DNA of 64,000 bases, taken from NCBI RefSeq assembly GCF_019175385.1, contig NC_083344.1, positions 28,646,231-28,710,230 of the forward strand. Direction: 5' to 3'. The notes below the pieces were generated by a model that was given only the letters and a program-made list of their open reading frames with translations, was not told the DNA's origin and ran no database searches. The position numbers were made by a program, and so were the translations under genes. This DNA is from Lycium barbarum (lineage: Eukaryota; Streptophyta; Magnoliopsida; Solanales; Solanaceae). This document shows positions 22,461 to 33,793 of the stretch, piece by piece; position 1 is the first letter of the stretch; each line of letters opens with the position of its first letter.

Positions 22461-24320
22461 TGTTACACCATCCATTTTATTGCAAGGAGATTTTGTCTTA
22501 TTGGTGGTGTGTACCTTCGGTTCGGTAATCCACACCAGAGTTTTGGATATGAGATATTTTACCTTGTATGTGTACAAGAGTATAAGTATGCATTCTTGAC
22601 ATTACGAGGGAATTACAAGTGAAACGAATCGAATCGGAGCAAATTGGAGCAGTTCCGAAAACTGCTGAAACCAGTCAGCGTCGACGACCCAAGGGACGAC
22701 CGTCGACACGTCGGCGAGCCGTCGTCCGGTATCGTCGATGAGGTTCTGCAATCAGACATCTCAAGCGACAGTTCAACGGGGCATTTCAACGTACCGTCGA
22801 CAAGTCAATGACCGTCGACCCTGCTCGCTGACCTGTGGATCAGGAACTTTCCAGCCCTGGTTATAAATATAAGATTCCATGTTTTATTTCATTATTTCTC
22901 CCAAAAACAGATCCTATATCTCTCTAGAATCCTCTAAAACCCTCCCTCTATTTTTACAACAAATCTATACCAAGAAACCAAGATCAGAAGCAAAGACTAA
23001 GAGATTCATGTACTAGGAAGCCTATTAGGGGTTGTGAAGAGTAAGAATTTCCTTGGCATGAAAGTGGAGGATTTTATTCTAATGGAGTACAGTGACTCAA
23101 GTCTTATTACCAAGTGATTAAGGTGAGTTTTATGTTTATTTCATATTATTGAGAGTATTGAGGGGTAGAAAGACTTGGATTATGGAAAGGGGGAGAATAT
23201 GGAGTGCAAATATGAAAATAATGATATTCTTGAATCATGACTTGACTTGAATAATAGTTCTTGATATGTAATGAGTATAATCTTGCTATAAATAGTATTA
23301 AAGATGTTGTAGAGGCATTGTATGAGGACGGATACGGTATGGTGCTATAGTTAGGGTTATAAAGGAGTTTGATAGGGAATGTTGAGCATTTAATAATGTC
23401 TAGCTTGATGAAGTTGTTCATTAAGATATTGTGGGTGTTGTTATTGATGTTGGGAGTTGCTTATTATGTGGGGGAAAGTAATCGACATAAAGGAGATGTT
23501 ACCCAATTTTCGTTAGCCCTAGCCTAAGCTTAAGTATGTTTTCGATTATCTAATTTTAGTACGAACTCTTTTGAATGTATGAACGTGAATTTTGGAGGGA
23601 AGCATTCAACTGATAAAGTTAGCGAAATGTAAAGGTATGTAAGGCTAGTCCCTTCTTTTCAAAGGCATGATTCTTATGACATGACTATTCTTATTCTCCA
23701 TGACCTTCTTACATTTCGAAAAATATGAGTCAAAGTTTATAAAGATGCTAAGGCTCATGCTATGTTACGAATATGATAATGATGATGATGAGTCTAAGCC
23801 TAAAGACCCTAAAGCTTACAAAATGATATTGCCACGAAGCTAATGTTCCCTATAAGATTCTTTGATGTTATTCATTGTTGCTAAACCCACCCTATGATGC
23901 TAGTTCCTTCAAGGTGAGGTATGATGATTATAATTACTCCATAATGGAAATCGGGGGTCCTCGACCTTACGTCACCCCGATAGAGTTATAGTTTGTATTA
24001 GAGTTCTAACGCATGTTTTATGAGATGTATGTGATGATGAGATTACACCGTGCCTAGATGGGCCGGACATGTCACCGCGAAGGTGGGCTGCATATGATTA
24101 CACCGTTCCTAGAAGGCTAGACATGACACCACTAGTGGCCGGCGTTATGATGGTTACCTAGATGCGGGCTAACGATGATGGTATATATGATATGCATAGA
24201 TGTGTTTTTCTTTAAAGGTTAAGAAGTTTATATCTTCATCTCATGTTTCATTGTTTCTCTATTATGCTATTACTATTCATGGCTTACATACTCAGTACAC
24301 TTTCCGTACTGACGTCCTTT
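22461..24320 (+). mobile_element. Element A 3' LTR (cut by CACTA end)
   Basis: It begins TGTTACACC right after the polypurine tract and preserves the LTR start lost from the 5' copy. The GTCGAC-rich block at about 22678-22830 is longer than in the 5' LTR. A TATA-like tataaata (22862-22869) and donor AAG|GTGAGT (GT at 23123) follow. The 54-bp repeat has fewer units than in the 5' LTR (24041 on). At 24320 the LTR stops inside the tandem stem-loop, where cactacaagaaa begins. The remaining third of the LTR is not seen in this window. Confidence 0.88.
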
Positions 24321-25068
24321 CACTACAAGAAATATGACTTTTAACGACCACTTTTTAATGAAGGGCATGAAACCGATCGTTGTAAATACATTTATAGCGA
24401 CCAACTTTTTTTCCAGTCGTTAAAGCCAATTTTTAGCAAAATACTAACGAGAGGATAATTTTCTGTCATAAAAAAGCATAACAGCCAGTCGTTAAAATTA
24501 ATTAATCAATAAAAAGTTACGTGCTAGTTTTTCCCTCTTTTTCTTTTCTTTTTCCAACCCACCCCCTCGTCCTCGAAAATGTCGTTGATCAAAACTCATC
24601 AAAACACACACAAGAATAAAAGAATCGTTCTGGGAGAAGAAAGAACCGGTCTGCTCGTCACCAGCACCGTTCACCTGCATCTGCTATAAAAAGTACGTTC
24701 TAGGAGATGAAAGAACTGTTTGTCACCTCTGTCGGCATCAATTGGTCATCTTAGATTTTCTTCTCAAGGTAAGATTCGAAATTTTACCCCTTTATATGTT
24801 AATTTTTGTTCAAATTAATAGGGTTATGATTACACTTGGAAATATATGGATGTTGATGTTAGTGCTCATGAATTTGCGGCATTATTGGTTTCAATTATCA
24901 TAATTAGGGTTTTTTAATTTGGGCGTACAAAGCAAGAATTTGTGACTTTGCTATGTACTGCAAGCATTATGAGCAGTTCGCCTTTCAGCAACACCTTAAA
25001 AAAAAGAACTGATACTTAATAATTATTGCTTAATATAAATTTTGTTGTTAAGAGTACTTGACTTTTAT

Positions 25069-25258
25069 GCCTCCAGATCTTTAGTCTAGTGGTAAGAGTG
25101 CAATAAGTGATGTGTCGTTTGGCGCATGTCACGTGGTCAAACTCTGTCACAGATACAAGCTGATATTTAAGTAGAGAAGGGTAGAGGGGCAGGCCCATTA
25201 TTACCGAGTTTCGAACCGTGCACTGCTGGCCCTCTAAGATTTCTCAGTTACCAAAAAA
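25069..25258 (+). repeat. tRNA-derived SINE, Solanaceae type
   Basis: The head contains tagtctagtgg (25081-25091), a perfect fit to the RNA polymerase III box A consensus TRGYNNARNNG, and a box-B-like ggtcaaactc follows near 25134. The 3' part has the style of Solanaceae SINEs: 'ggggcaggcccattattaccgag', 'tttcgaaccgtgcac', 'ggccctctaagatttctcagttaccaaaaaa'. Length is about 190 bp. I see no convincing target duplication. It is an insertion in the CACTA interior, not a tRNA gene. Confidence 0.7.
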
Positions 25259-25935
25259 GAGTTTTTTACCTTTATTGGTTTGGTTACACTTACCTCTTCT
25301 TAGCTGATTGATTGAGGTTTCACTACATATAGATTTATGAAAATAAGCATGGTTTCATGCCTTTAGTTCATCCTAACTGGCTACAGAGCAGTGAGATATT
25401 TCCTTCTTCTAGATATAGTTATTCCTGAGTCAAAATCTGTATGGGGTATATACAAGATCCTAATGGAAGATCTTTGAAGGTTTAAATTCTGCTCTAACTG
25501 CTTTTTATATTACATGTATGTACTTGTATGCACATTTTTCCATTTTTTCCCCAATGATTGTGCCGTCTTGTTTTGTTAATATCCAGTTAGATTAAATGTT
25601 GAAATATATTAATTTTTCTCTTACATGCAAATATTATTAGCAACCTGATCAAGTGACTTTGGTTCTTCACCTGTTCTGTATTGTTGATAGCGAAAGCGAC
25701 AAGGCTATGACATATATGGTTGACATGGAACTTCAAAAATCATACACAACAACACTCAACTGGTATAGAATCCAGTCCAGAATGAATTAATTGCTCTTTT
25801 TTTACTTCATGAATTCATCCACTTATTTCTTATTTCTTTTTTTTTGTCTGTTCTTTTTTTTTCCTCGGAGTATTTGTGTTTGGTAGCTTCTTCATTAGTG
25901 TTACTTTTTGCTCATGTGACACCTATTATTTGCAG

Positions 25936-27000
25936 TTGGAGTTTCAATTGAAAACACCTTGTATCTTTGTGGACTTAATATTGCACATATTTACAATTGA
26001 GAAAACGCGAATGCTTTGATATGTGGACCCGAGAAATGGTGGAACGCACTTGGAAGATTTTTTAGGCAGCCAAATTTAATTATATGGGACAATGGTGACC
26101 TGGTAACTCATGAGTCATGGGTGGTCTCAAGAATGTATATGCCATTGGAGCTGGTACAATCCTTTCTCTTTCTGATGCAATGATTGACTTTGGTTATTAC
26201 ATCTGTAAAATATTTATAGTGCATAAATTTTTACTATTGGCTTATCGAGTTGACTCTGGAGTTGACTGAGTGTGCACTCAGATCATCTCCTTATTTCCAC
26301 AATTGGTGTTTTTTTCTTCCTCTTATGTTAGGCTACTGCGCTTTCAGCAGTGTGGTGGTGATGAAATGCAGCTTCCCACAGTTTAAGCATTGTGACATCT
26401 TTAGTCAAATACTCAAACTCACATGATCATTTCAGATTCTCGGGGAAATGAAGAACCAGATTCCTGAGTTTCTTGTCCATTTGAGATCAAAGTAATTCCC
26501 AGAGAATTCTCAGTCCTTTAAATTGATAACTAGATGGTGCCATTGTGTTAGTCAAAATTAGTAGTAAATGATATAAAATGAAAATTGTTGCTTTGAAGCA
26601 TCACTTTGGGAGTTCTCTTCAAAAAATGCTGCCAAATTGGTTTCTGTGGTTTGCTATTTAGTTTTGTTTTTATGAAGTTTTGGTATCTATCAGTGGTTTT
26701 CTACTTTTCCCATTTTTGATAATTATCTGACACCAGGAAGCGAATTGATTTTGGTAGGCCATAAAACTTAATTGTTCAATTTAGTCAATATAGTTAAAAA
26801 AAAAAAGAAAAAAAAAGAAGAAGATAAAAAGGAAAAGAAAACTACTCCTAGTAAATGTCCATTTTCCTGAAAATGTGGTTAATAATCTTCTTTTGTCACT
26901 TCTTCTGTTCAAGAAACTTCTGTCACAAGATCAATCTGGACATCAAGTTGTGATGGAGCATGTAGTGAGATTGGAGATGTTGTCTCAGTGTAAAATGATT
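25936..27000 (+). pseudogene. Captured gene fragment with exon-intron structure (inside CACTA)
   Basis: Three exon-like pieces stand in T-rich, intron-like DNA. (1) After tatttgcag, 25936-26153, followed by GT; it includes a frame open for about 58 codons with [14 protein letters not shown] and [12 protein letters not shown], though a stop precedes it. (2) After catttcag, 26434-26489, ILGEMKNQIPEFLVHL.., followed by GTAATT. (3) After tgttcaag, about 26914-26990, KLLSQDQSGHQVVMEHVV... I do not recognise the protein. The pattern suggests a host gene segment carried by a CACTA element and now decayed. Splice sites are inferred. Confidence 0.4.
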
Positions 27001-27177
27001 TTTCCTCTTTTTCTCTTGTGTAGCAATAACGTATAATTAATTGATGGAAGGATTCGAATGTTGTCTTTCACACATTAAAAATATCTGAGATGACTTGATA
27101 TGGGTTTATTGTTTGTGAACTGAGTAAATATATTAATATTAAAAGGAGTTTCTAAAAACTAAAATAAAATGAAAGAT

Positions 27178-27250
27178 AAGTAGCTTCTAGCCTTACGCGC
27201 AAGTTGGCCCGGACACCAGCGTCATAAAAGAAAAAGTAGCTTCTAGCCTT
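27178..27250 (+). repeat. 5'-truncated SINE with perfect 17-bp target duplication
   Basis: aagtagcttctagcctt occurs at 27178-27194 and again at 27234-27250. Between them are only 39 bp (27195-27233), reading 'gcaagttggcccggacacca' and ending 'cataaaagaaa'. That is the 3' tail style of a Solanaceae SINE followed by an A-rich end. The direct repeats and A-rich tail mark LINE-machinery retroposition of a severely truncated copy. Confidence 0.75.
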
Positions 27251-27739
27251 CCACCAAACTAACTTTGCGGAAACTCTAAAATGTTTTATGGTCTTTGCAT
27301 GCATGTAAGACTGAATGTTGTCCTGGTTATACTGATGTTTAGTTATAATAATTAAGATTATTATTGGTATTGTTGGTGTTGTTGCTAGTGTGCGTGCTGA
27401 TGCTTGTATAGTTGCCTTGTTCAACTTTTGTACTTATTTAATTAGATGTTTAGGAAAATACTACAGACTTAGAGGAAATTAGCCTCGCTGAAATAAGCAT
27501 TCTATTTGTTCTGTTTCACTTAAAAGCACTTGCTTCATGCTTAGTTACATCTCTGTATGAGATATTTTCTGTGGTCATTAGTGACATTCAGTTCCTAGTC
27601 CTAATAAGGGACTGTTTCTTACTTCTTTCTCAACTCGTTCATGCAACAAATCTTGATCAACTCTTTACTTCGTTGAAAGATGATAATGTTTGTCAGTTTA
27701 ATTCGTGAGTTGTTGATCTTTTGTCTCAACCAGGGAAGG

Positions 27740-29492
27740 ATTCGTGAGTTTATGGACTGTTTTGAACATGTTGTGGTTGTGTTGTTGAGCTAATTTCTAT
27801 GTATATGGATGGTATCTAATGGTGTTGGTGTGTTGACGAGATTATGCTCCTTGATTGGGAAGAAAGGAAATGTATATTGTTATTGTATATTGATATAAAT
27901 TGGGTTGTTTGATGTGTACTTCTTGTAAGGGTATTAAAAGGAGTATTTAAGGACTTTTGTAAGTTTTTTGTAGTTATTGTGGGTTGTTGTATATGTTTTG
28001 GAATTTGGAGGAAGTAGATAATATAGGGGAAATGTTGTCCGATTTTCGTTGGCTCATTTATTAGTGTAGTTTGATCTTGTGACAGTCTCAATGGCTTGAC
28101 CTTGGTATGAATTATCTTGAAAGTAGATTTGCAAGTTTGGAAGGATAAGAGTTAAGTAGTTAAGAAAATGACAAGGTATGTTAAGGCTAGTCCCTTTCTT
28201 TATAAAGGCTTGATTCCTTTCTTATGAACCTATATATGTTTTCCATAACATCCTTATTTCCAAAAAGTTAGAAGTTCATGATTCTAAAAGTTCTTATGAT
28301 GCCAAAGATAGATGTTTTCTATGATGATTCCATTTTTGGAGATTCCAAAGCTTATGGATTTGATGCTATTTTGAGATTATTGAGCTTATTTGATGATTTC
28401 CTTAATTTTATTCATTGTTGTTGACCTCACATTACGATAGTTGTCCCTTCAAGGTGTGATATAGCGATGATGATTGTTCCATAATATAATTGGAGGCTAC
28501 CGTCCTTACGTCAGTCCGATAGAGTTGTGGCTTTTAATTTGGCTCTCATGCATGCTTTATATATATGTAAGTATATTCTTTCGCACCGCGCCTACATGGC
28601 CGGGCCAGATACTATATAAAAACAACACCGTGCCTACATGGTCCGGCAGATACCACTACTGGGCGGCGTGAGATGATTACACCAGACGCGGGAGTCCTGG
28701 ACGCGGGCTAATGATGATAACACCGTGCCTATATGGCCGGGAAGCATAACACCGTACCTATATGGTCGAGATGTTTACTTTTATATATCTATATTTATGA
28801 TGTTGATTTAAAAAGTTAAAGTTAGCATGCATGGTATCCGCCTTATGAGGCAATCAGATGTACTAGTTATCTTCAACTCATGTTATGTTCCATATTTCTT
28901 GTCATGTTGTTATTCATGCCTTACATACTCTGTTCGTCATGACGTCCCTTCTTGTGGACGCTGCGCTCATGCCCGCAAGTAGGCAGGGAGACGGATCAGA
29001 TGCGTAGTTGCTTTATCAACGGATTCTCAGGGGCACTCCACTTACCTTGGAGCTACAGTCTATTGGTATTGGTCTTCATGGTCACTTGTATTCTATGTAG
29101 AGGCTCGTAGACATGTGTGTACAATTAGGCGTTGCATAACCCTACTGGTTCATGTCGTTGTATAACATTTTAATATTCTTGTCGGCTGGTGATTATGGAC
29201 ATAATTATTGAAGATTATATAGAGATGTGTCGTTATGTTGTGATAGATGCCCTTACAGATTATGATATCCATGAGCTATTCTTATGGTCCACTCAGAAAT
29301 GATTATGAGATGTATGTTCAGAGGTGCTCGGTGGGTTAGCTCCGAGTGCCCGTCATGGCCCTCTAATTGGGTCGTGACAACACATGAGCTGTTTTTGTGG
29401 TCAACCTAGAAACGATTATAAGATGTATGTTATGAGGTGCTCGGTGGGTTAGCTCCGCGTGCCCGACATGGCCCTCTGGTTGGGTCGTGACA
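27740..29492 (+). mobile_element. LTR K, 3' portion, with duplicated terminus
   Basis: Related to the LTR of B: 'aaatgttgtccgattttcgttgg' near 28030, the purine leader 'aggtatgttaaggctagtccc', and 'cttacgtcagtccgatagagttg' near 28505. It has several copies of the caccg-gcct-ggccggg motif (28590-28770). The second stem-loop is present (CGTCC 28943-28947, GGACG 28956-28960); the first is degenerate. The terminus gtcgtgaca occurs twice, at 29371-29379 and 29484-29492, because the last 113 bp are tandemly duplicated. No primer site follows. The left limit is uncertain. Confidence 0.7.
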
Positions 29493-30372
29493 TGCTAAAG
29501 AATGAGAAATTTGAGATTGAAACCTATTGGGCTTTGTTCTCTATGTCAAGGCGAGCTCAAATCCGAAATTTGGGCAAATTTGAAGTTAATTTGGTCTTAC
29601 ATTGAAATTTGAATGTTCTTGGTGTTCTTGAGCATCTTCAAATCTCCATAGAGAAGAAGACACAAAAAAAGGGGTTTGATCAAAATAATTTTTGTCAAAA
29701 GTCAAAAAGTGTTTTTCTACCCCAAAAAGAGCATATACTAGGTTGTGTGGGGCCAAACAAGTCAAAGAAAGTCAAAAAAAAGGAAAAAAATTGTACTACG
29801 TTGTGCCATCTGTGATGCAACCTATGTCTAGCAGGTTGTGCAGTAGATGGTGATAGAAAGTAAAAAAGTTGGGAGCACCATCCGCGTCCCCCATTTTGTG
29901 CAGCAAACACAACCTGCTACCCACATCTTGTGCACAGGGTCTAGTGGGTTGCGCACTTCAGGTTTTTGACTCCAATCTCATTCCATTTCATTTTCTTTTA
30001 ACTTTCTTTGATTCTCCTAACTAATTAACAACTAGTAATTGATGCTTACTTGGTTGTTAGCTAGTTCTTGAGTTCGATTTTCTCTTCGTACCAATTCTTT
30101 TTGTGTTTTCTCTTTTTTAACTTCATTGAAAATTCTTTATTCAAGTCCATTAGTTTGAATTGAGTCTTCTGTTCTTCTAAGTTAAACAAGAATCCATTCC
30201 GGCCAAGAGTAGAAACTAATTCCCTTGTGACTAATCGGATTAACACAAGTACAATCATTGGTCAAAGCAATTTGTGTGGCAATCAAAAGTGCGCACAATT
30301 GAGTGTTTGTGAGATTGTTTTCACTAACCTGACGTGTTTGTTTGTTTTGTTGAGTGTCTTCAAACTGGTGCC
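29493..30372. mobile_element. Leader of unclassified retroelement remnant, non-coding
   Basis: No reliable ORF is present; the short ORFs at 29609-29815 and 30061-30397 have no recognisable features. A cluster of ttgtgcag/ttgtgcac/ttgcgcac motifs lies at 29790-29960, reminiscent of the motif clusters upstream of the promoters of LTRs A, B and G. At 30366 'tggtgccatggtgaa' resembles in part the tggtgcc-type primer sites of other gypsy lineages, but this is weak. I could not find a repeat of this region after the coding part, so LTRs are not demonstrated. Confidence 0.35.
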
Positions 30373-31265
30373 ATGGTGAATCAAGGTGATGAAACATGTG
30401 TTCCCATCCATGAACCTACACTGGTTGATGGGATGAATATGTTAACATCCTTTAATAGTAGAACGGATAAAGAGGAGGAACAATACTTGTTGATAGGATA
30501 AATATGTTAGAATCGGTTAATAGTTGAATGGATAAAGAGGAGGAAGAACAAAGAAAGCTAAAAAGGAGATGTCGCCATATGTTATTGGGGGGGTAAGTGG
30601 TGTTATGGGATTCCGCGTTATGATTGATGATTCTTATCTCCATAACTTCATTTCCTCTAATGTGGTTAATCGGCTATGCTTACCTTACTTGATTAGGAGA
30701 TATCTTTATTATGATCAAAAGGGAAATTGGGTTGATAAAGTGATGAAGGAATCATTTTCTTATGGAGACTACCAAGAGGGAATTTTGTGTAACGTACTTC
30801 CTTTGGTCGATTGTGACTTGTTTTTGGGGCTTGATTGGTTTGAAAGTCCTGGTTTAGACAATGAAAGAAAGTGGCACAAGTACATCGTGGATAGTATGGA
30901 AGGTTTCCTTTCCACCTGTCCCGCGTCAACAAGAGACAAGTGATGGAATTTTACAAGGATCTCGTCCTATGAAAAACTTGTCACCTAAAGAACAGGAAGA
31001 TGACACACCTCGTGAAACTCGTGAAGCTACATTGGAACTTGGAGTGAAGGGTTCTCTTAAACCCTCAAAGAAGGGAAAGCAAGACTCTCTTTGGGACACT
31101 CCACAAGAAGGGGAAATTACCATACCCTTCCATATGGTGAAAAATAAAAATATTCCTAATGATCTTGAGAGACAAAAAATTAAGAGGAGTAAGGGAGTGC
31201 AAAGTGGCAACTCACGAGTGGAAAAAGGAGAGGATGTGCGGATTGATGTGAGGGAGTTGCCATAA
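30373..31265 (+). pseudogene. Protease-like ORF of a decayed retroelement
   Basis: An ATG at 30373 opens MVNQGDETCVPIHEP, then hits a stop inside a 65-bp tandem duplication (unit starts at 30421 and 30486). The frame from 30569 contains an aspartic-protease-like pattern: FRVMIDDSYLHNFISSNVVNRLCLP, then DCDLFLGLDWFES. This parallels plant gypsy retropepsins (D-S/T-G-x-T-H-N-F-I-S, later LLG-x-x-W), but the catalytic D-S/T-G reads D-D-S. A frame change near 30900 leads into a basic, Lys/Glu-rich continuation that stops at 31265. The assignment rests on motif pattern alone. Confidence 0.5.
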
Positions 31266-31370
31266 ATTTGATCTAACCTTTCTTCTTTTTCATTTCACGG
31301 TGAAGAATGTTTTATAGGTACTCAAGGAAGAAAATTTCTAAAGAAGCCTTCATGTGAAGAGCTCCCGTGC

Positions 31371-32803
31371 TTGAAAGAGGGAATAAAGGATAAGACCATC
31401 TATTTGATTGGTCAAGTGGGCTTACTATTGATATCTCAAGGTAAAGAAGATTCTTCACGTGAACTTCAAGGTACAATAGCTAAACCCAACACTTCCAACT
31501 CTTTGAATGAACAAGTTTGTTATGTGAGTGTGAGTGGTAGCTTGACTTTGTGTGAGCTTAATGATTCTTTTCCAAGTAATTATAATGCCATTGTTTAGAG
31601 TGCCCCTACACTAGTTGATCCTATTGATGACCGAATTGATTCTTCTTGCAAGGTCCATTTGTGTCCACCTATTGTTGGCTCTTATGATTTGAATGATCGT
31701 ACAAAATCATGTGATATTGATGATCAATTTGAGTGTATTGATAATCCACTAGTCGAGGTATCTTGTGATGTGTTTAATGAACCTCCGATTAGTGATGTTG
31801 TTAATGTAGTTGATCATTTGAATAAGAATGACACCCCACCATTGTTTGATAAATGTGAAAATGAGTCTCTTGGTCTTGTCTTTTTGTCAAGTGATGAGGT
31901 CCAAGGATATGGTGGTGATGTATGTCAGGTAGAGCCTCATGTAGAGAGATGTTTTGAAAAAGAAGGTGATGCTTGTTTCCAAATTGCTACTTCCTTCTTG
32001 AGTATTCTAAATCTCTGTAGTATGCTTACTTGTGTCACTGATCCTAATAGAAATGCTACATGTGTGGACACTATAGATGAAGTTATTTTAAGTGACACCT
32101 TTCTTAACTATTTGTTTACATATGATGAGAAACATGTTTGTGTTGAGGATAGAAATCTTGCATGTTTAGCATCTTCATCATCGGTTGATTGCCTTGTCTA
32201 TAATGATAATGAATTATTTGATGATGACATGACTATCGACGATGATTTATGTCATGGCTTGAATGGTGGTGTAAAAAATGTAGTCACTTTTTCGGGCTAC
32301 AAGATCTATGGGAACACACTATGGGAAATTGACACCCTTCCATTAGATGGAAACCCCGTCTTGAGGGATTTTAATCCAATCGTAGGGGTAGACTGTTTTG
32401 ACGTTGTTAAAGTGTCAAAAGTAGAGGCATCTATAGTTGAGTGGGAAATTGACTTTCTTGATTGTTTGAGGATCCAACTAGTCATTACCCTTCCTCTAAT
32501 GAACTTAATTGTGAGCCTTTGTATGATTATCCACCTATCTATGATGATGATATGCATGCTAGGCTTGATTCAAGTGACCTCTATGGATTATATACATTCT
32601 TTGATAAAAATGCTAGTGAGGAGAGTTATATTGGTGACATTGCTTCGTTATATACTTTCCTTAAAAAGTTTTCTTCATGTGAGGTCTCACATTTGTGTAA
32701 GGAGGCATATGTTGATGCAAGACGAGCTTCATCAAGAACATGCAAACCAAGCCAAGCTAGGGATCGCTACTTTGGAGGTTTCGAAGATTCTTTGAATGAA
32801 TAA
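31371..32803 (+). pseudogene. Long acidic ORF of unknown function (one internal stop, one frameshift)
   Basis: One frame is open from 31371 through a single TAG (31596-31598) and on to about 32460. It includes a 378-codon stretch from 31659. The same style then continues in another frame from 32462 to 32803 (DYPPIYDDDMHARLDSSDLYGLYTFFDKN), so a small indel near 32460 is likely. The product is rich in Asp, Asn, Cys and Ser, with repeated acidic clusters (DDDMTIDDDL). I see no zinc knuckle, RT or integrase motif. It follows the protease-like ORF in the same orientation. It may be an extra ORF of a gypsy-type element; function not recognised. Confidence 0.45.
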
Positions 32804-33300
32804 TTGAGGCTCGAGAGTGTGCTAAAGTGGAAGTACAAGACTCCACTTGGAAGAAAGAAGAAGGTGGCTATATATGCAAAAGAGGTTATTACTTAAATGC
32901 AAAGGCATTTCATCTTTTCGTCTCAAAGAAAGACCAACCAAACAAGGCCCTTACTTCATTAAGGGTATAATTGTAATAGCTAGCTAGTCTTCCTTCTATC
33001 CCTAGTATAAATAGTAGACTTACACATTTCCCTAAGTTAGACTATTTTGACGAATGATATTTTGATACTTTATTAAGAATTTGAGTGTTTGAGGGCTTGT
33101 TAAAGCCATTGACTGTGTGAATTGTTGAGAGGATTGGTTGCTTAGGAACTTAGATTCCCTTGAGGTCATCCTAAGAGATTAGGTGCTTAGTTTTATGATA
33201 ATTGGAGGGTTTAGCTAATTAAAGAACTCTAATTTCCAATTAGTGTCTTCTTTGGTGTCAATCTACCTATACTATACTTTTCTTGTTGTTTTCTTGTCTT
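32804..33300 (+). other. Non-coding tail after the acidic ORF
   Basis: No ORF is present. A promoter-like 'agtataaatagtagac' lies near 33003-33018, followed by T-rich leader-like text. This looks like the start of an LTR or the 3' flank of the same remnant, but no matching upstream copy was found. Confidence 0.3.
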
Positions 33301-33793
33301 CCCGTATCCGTTATTGTAGCACAATACCAATCTTGGCTGACACGGCCGTATTCTGAATCATCTGTGAATAATATCTATCTCGTCCGAAGGGTAAACTCGC
33401 TCAAAACATAAACATAAAAATAACTGTGCAGGCCGAAGAGGCCTCCATGAACGTCTACAACTAGTAATACCCAAAATGAACATGTACAAGGGCCGGCAAT
33501 GCCGCTGCACTGACATACAAAATATACAAGACTCGTCTGCAAGCCTCTAAAGATAACAGAACTTTACAGTTTTTGGGACAGATCCCTGGTCTACCCATCA
33601 AGTCTATATATGCATAAAAGGACTCCCAAAATCTGGACCTGGTAACTCCGGAAAAAATGGAGCTTACCAATCAAGTTGATCCCTACCTCTGGCTACTGGG
33701 AGGTCTATTCGATTGTCTATCATAACCTGCAGGTATGAAATGCAACGCCCCCAGTAAAAGGGACGTCAATACGAAATAATGTATCAAGTATGT
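33300..33793 (-). mobile_element. LTR L, fragment of a minus-strand LTR
   Basis: Read on the minus strand it has the order seen in complete LTRs: the two stem-loops (33746-33788; the first reads GATAC..GTATT, the second CGTCCC..GGGGGCG), 'cctgcaggttatg', a degenerate quasi-palindrome near 33570, 'tctttagaggcttgcagac', and GGC/GCC spacer text (cattgccggccc). Both LTR termini are missing. It abuts the start of LTR B. The ORF at 33461-33670 is spurious. Confidence 0.6.

Larger units (their letters stand above)
24321..27740 (+). mobile_element. CACTA-type DNA transposon, left end with gene-like interior; right end not seen
   Basis: The left terminus is cactacaagaaa, typical of plant En/Spm (CACTA) elements. 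Subterminal short repeats follow in both orientations (ttaacgacc, tagcgacc, ccagtcgttaa, gccagtcgttaaa within 24340-24500). I found no reverse-complement terminus ttgtagtg before LTR K, so the right end is lost or outside. The interior has no transposase I can recognise. It contains exon-like pieces with splice signals (see entry at 25936), a SINE and a truncated SINE. The right boundary is approximate. Confidence 0.65.

Noticed and set aside
25069..25258. Possible tRNA gene because of a box A match
   Set aside because: There is no cloverleaf with acceptor stem at tRNA length; the downstream body and A-rich end fit a SINE.
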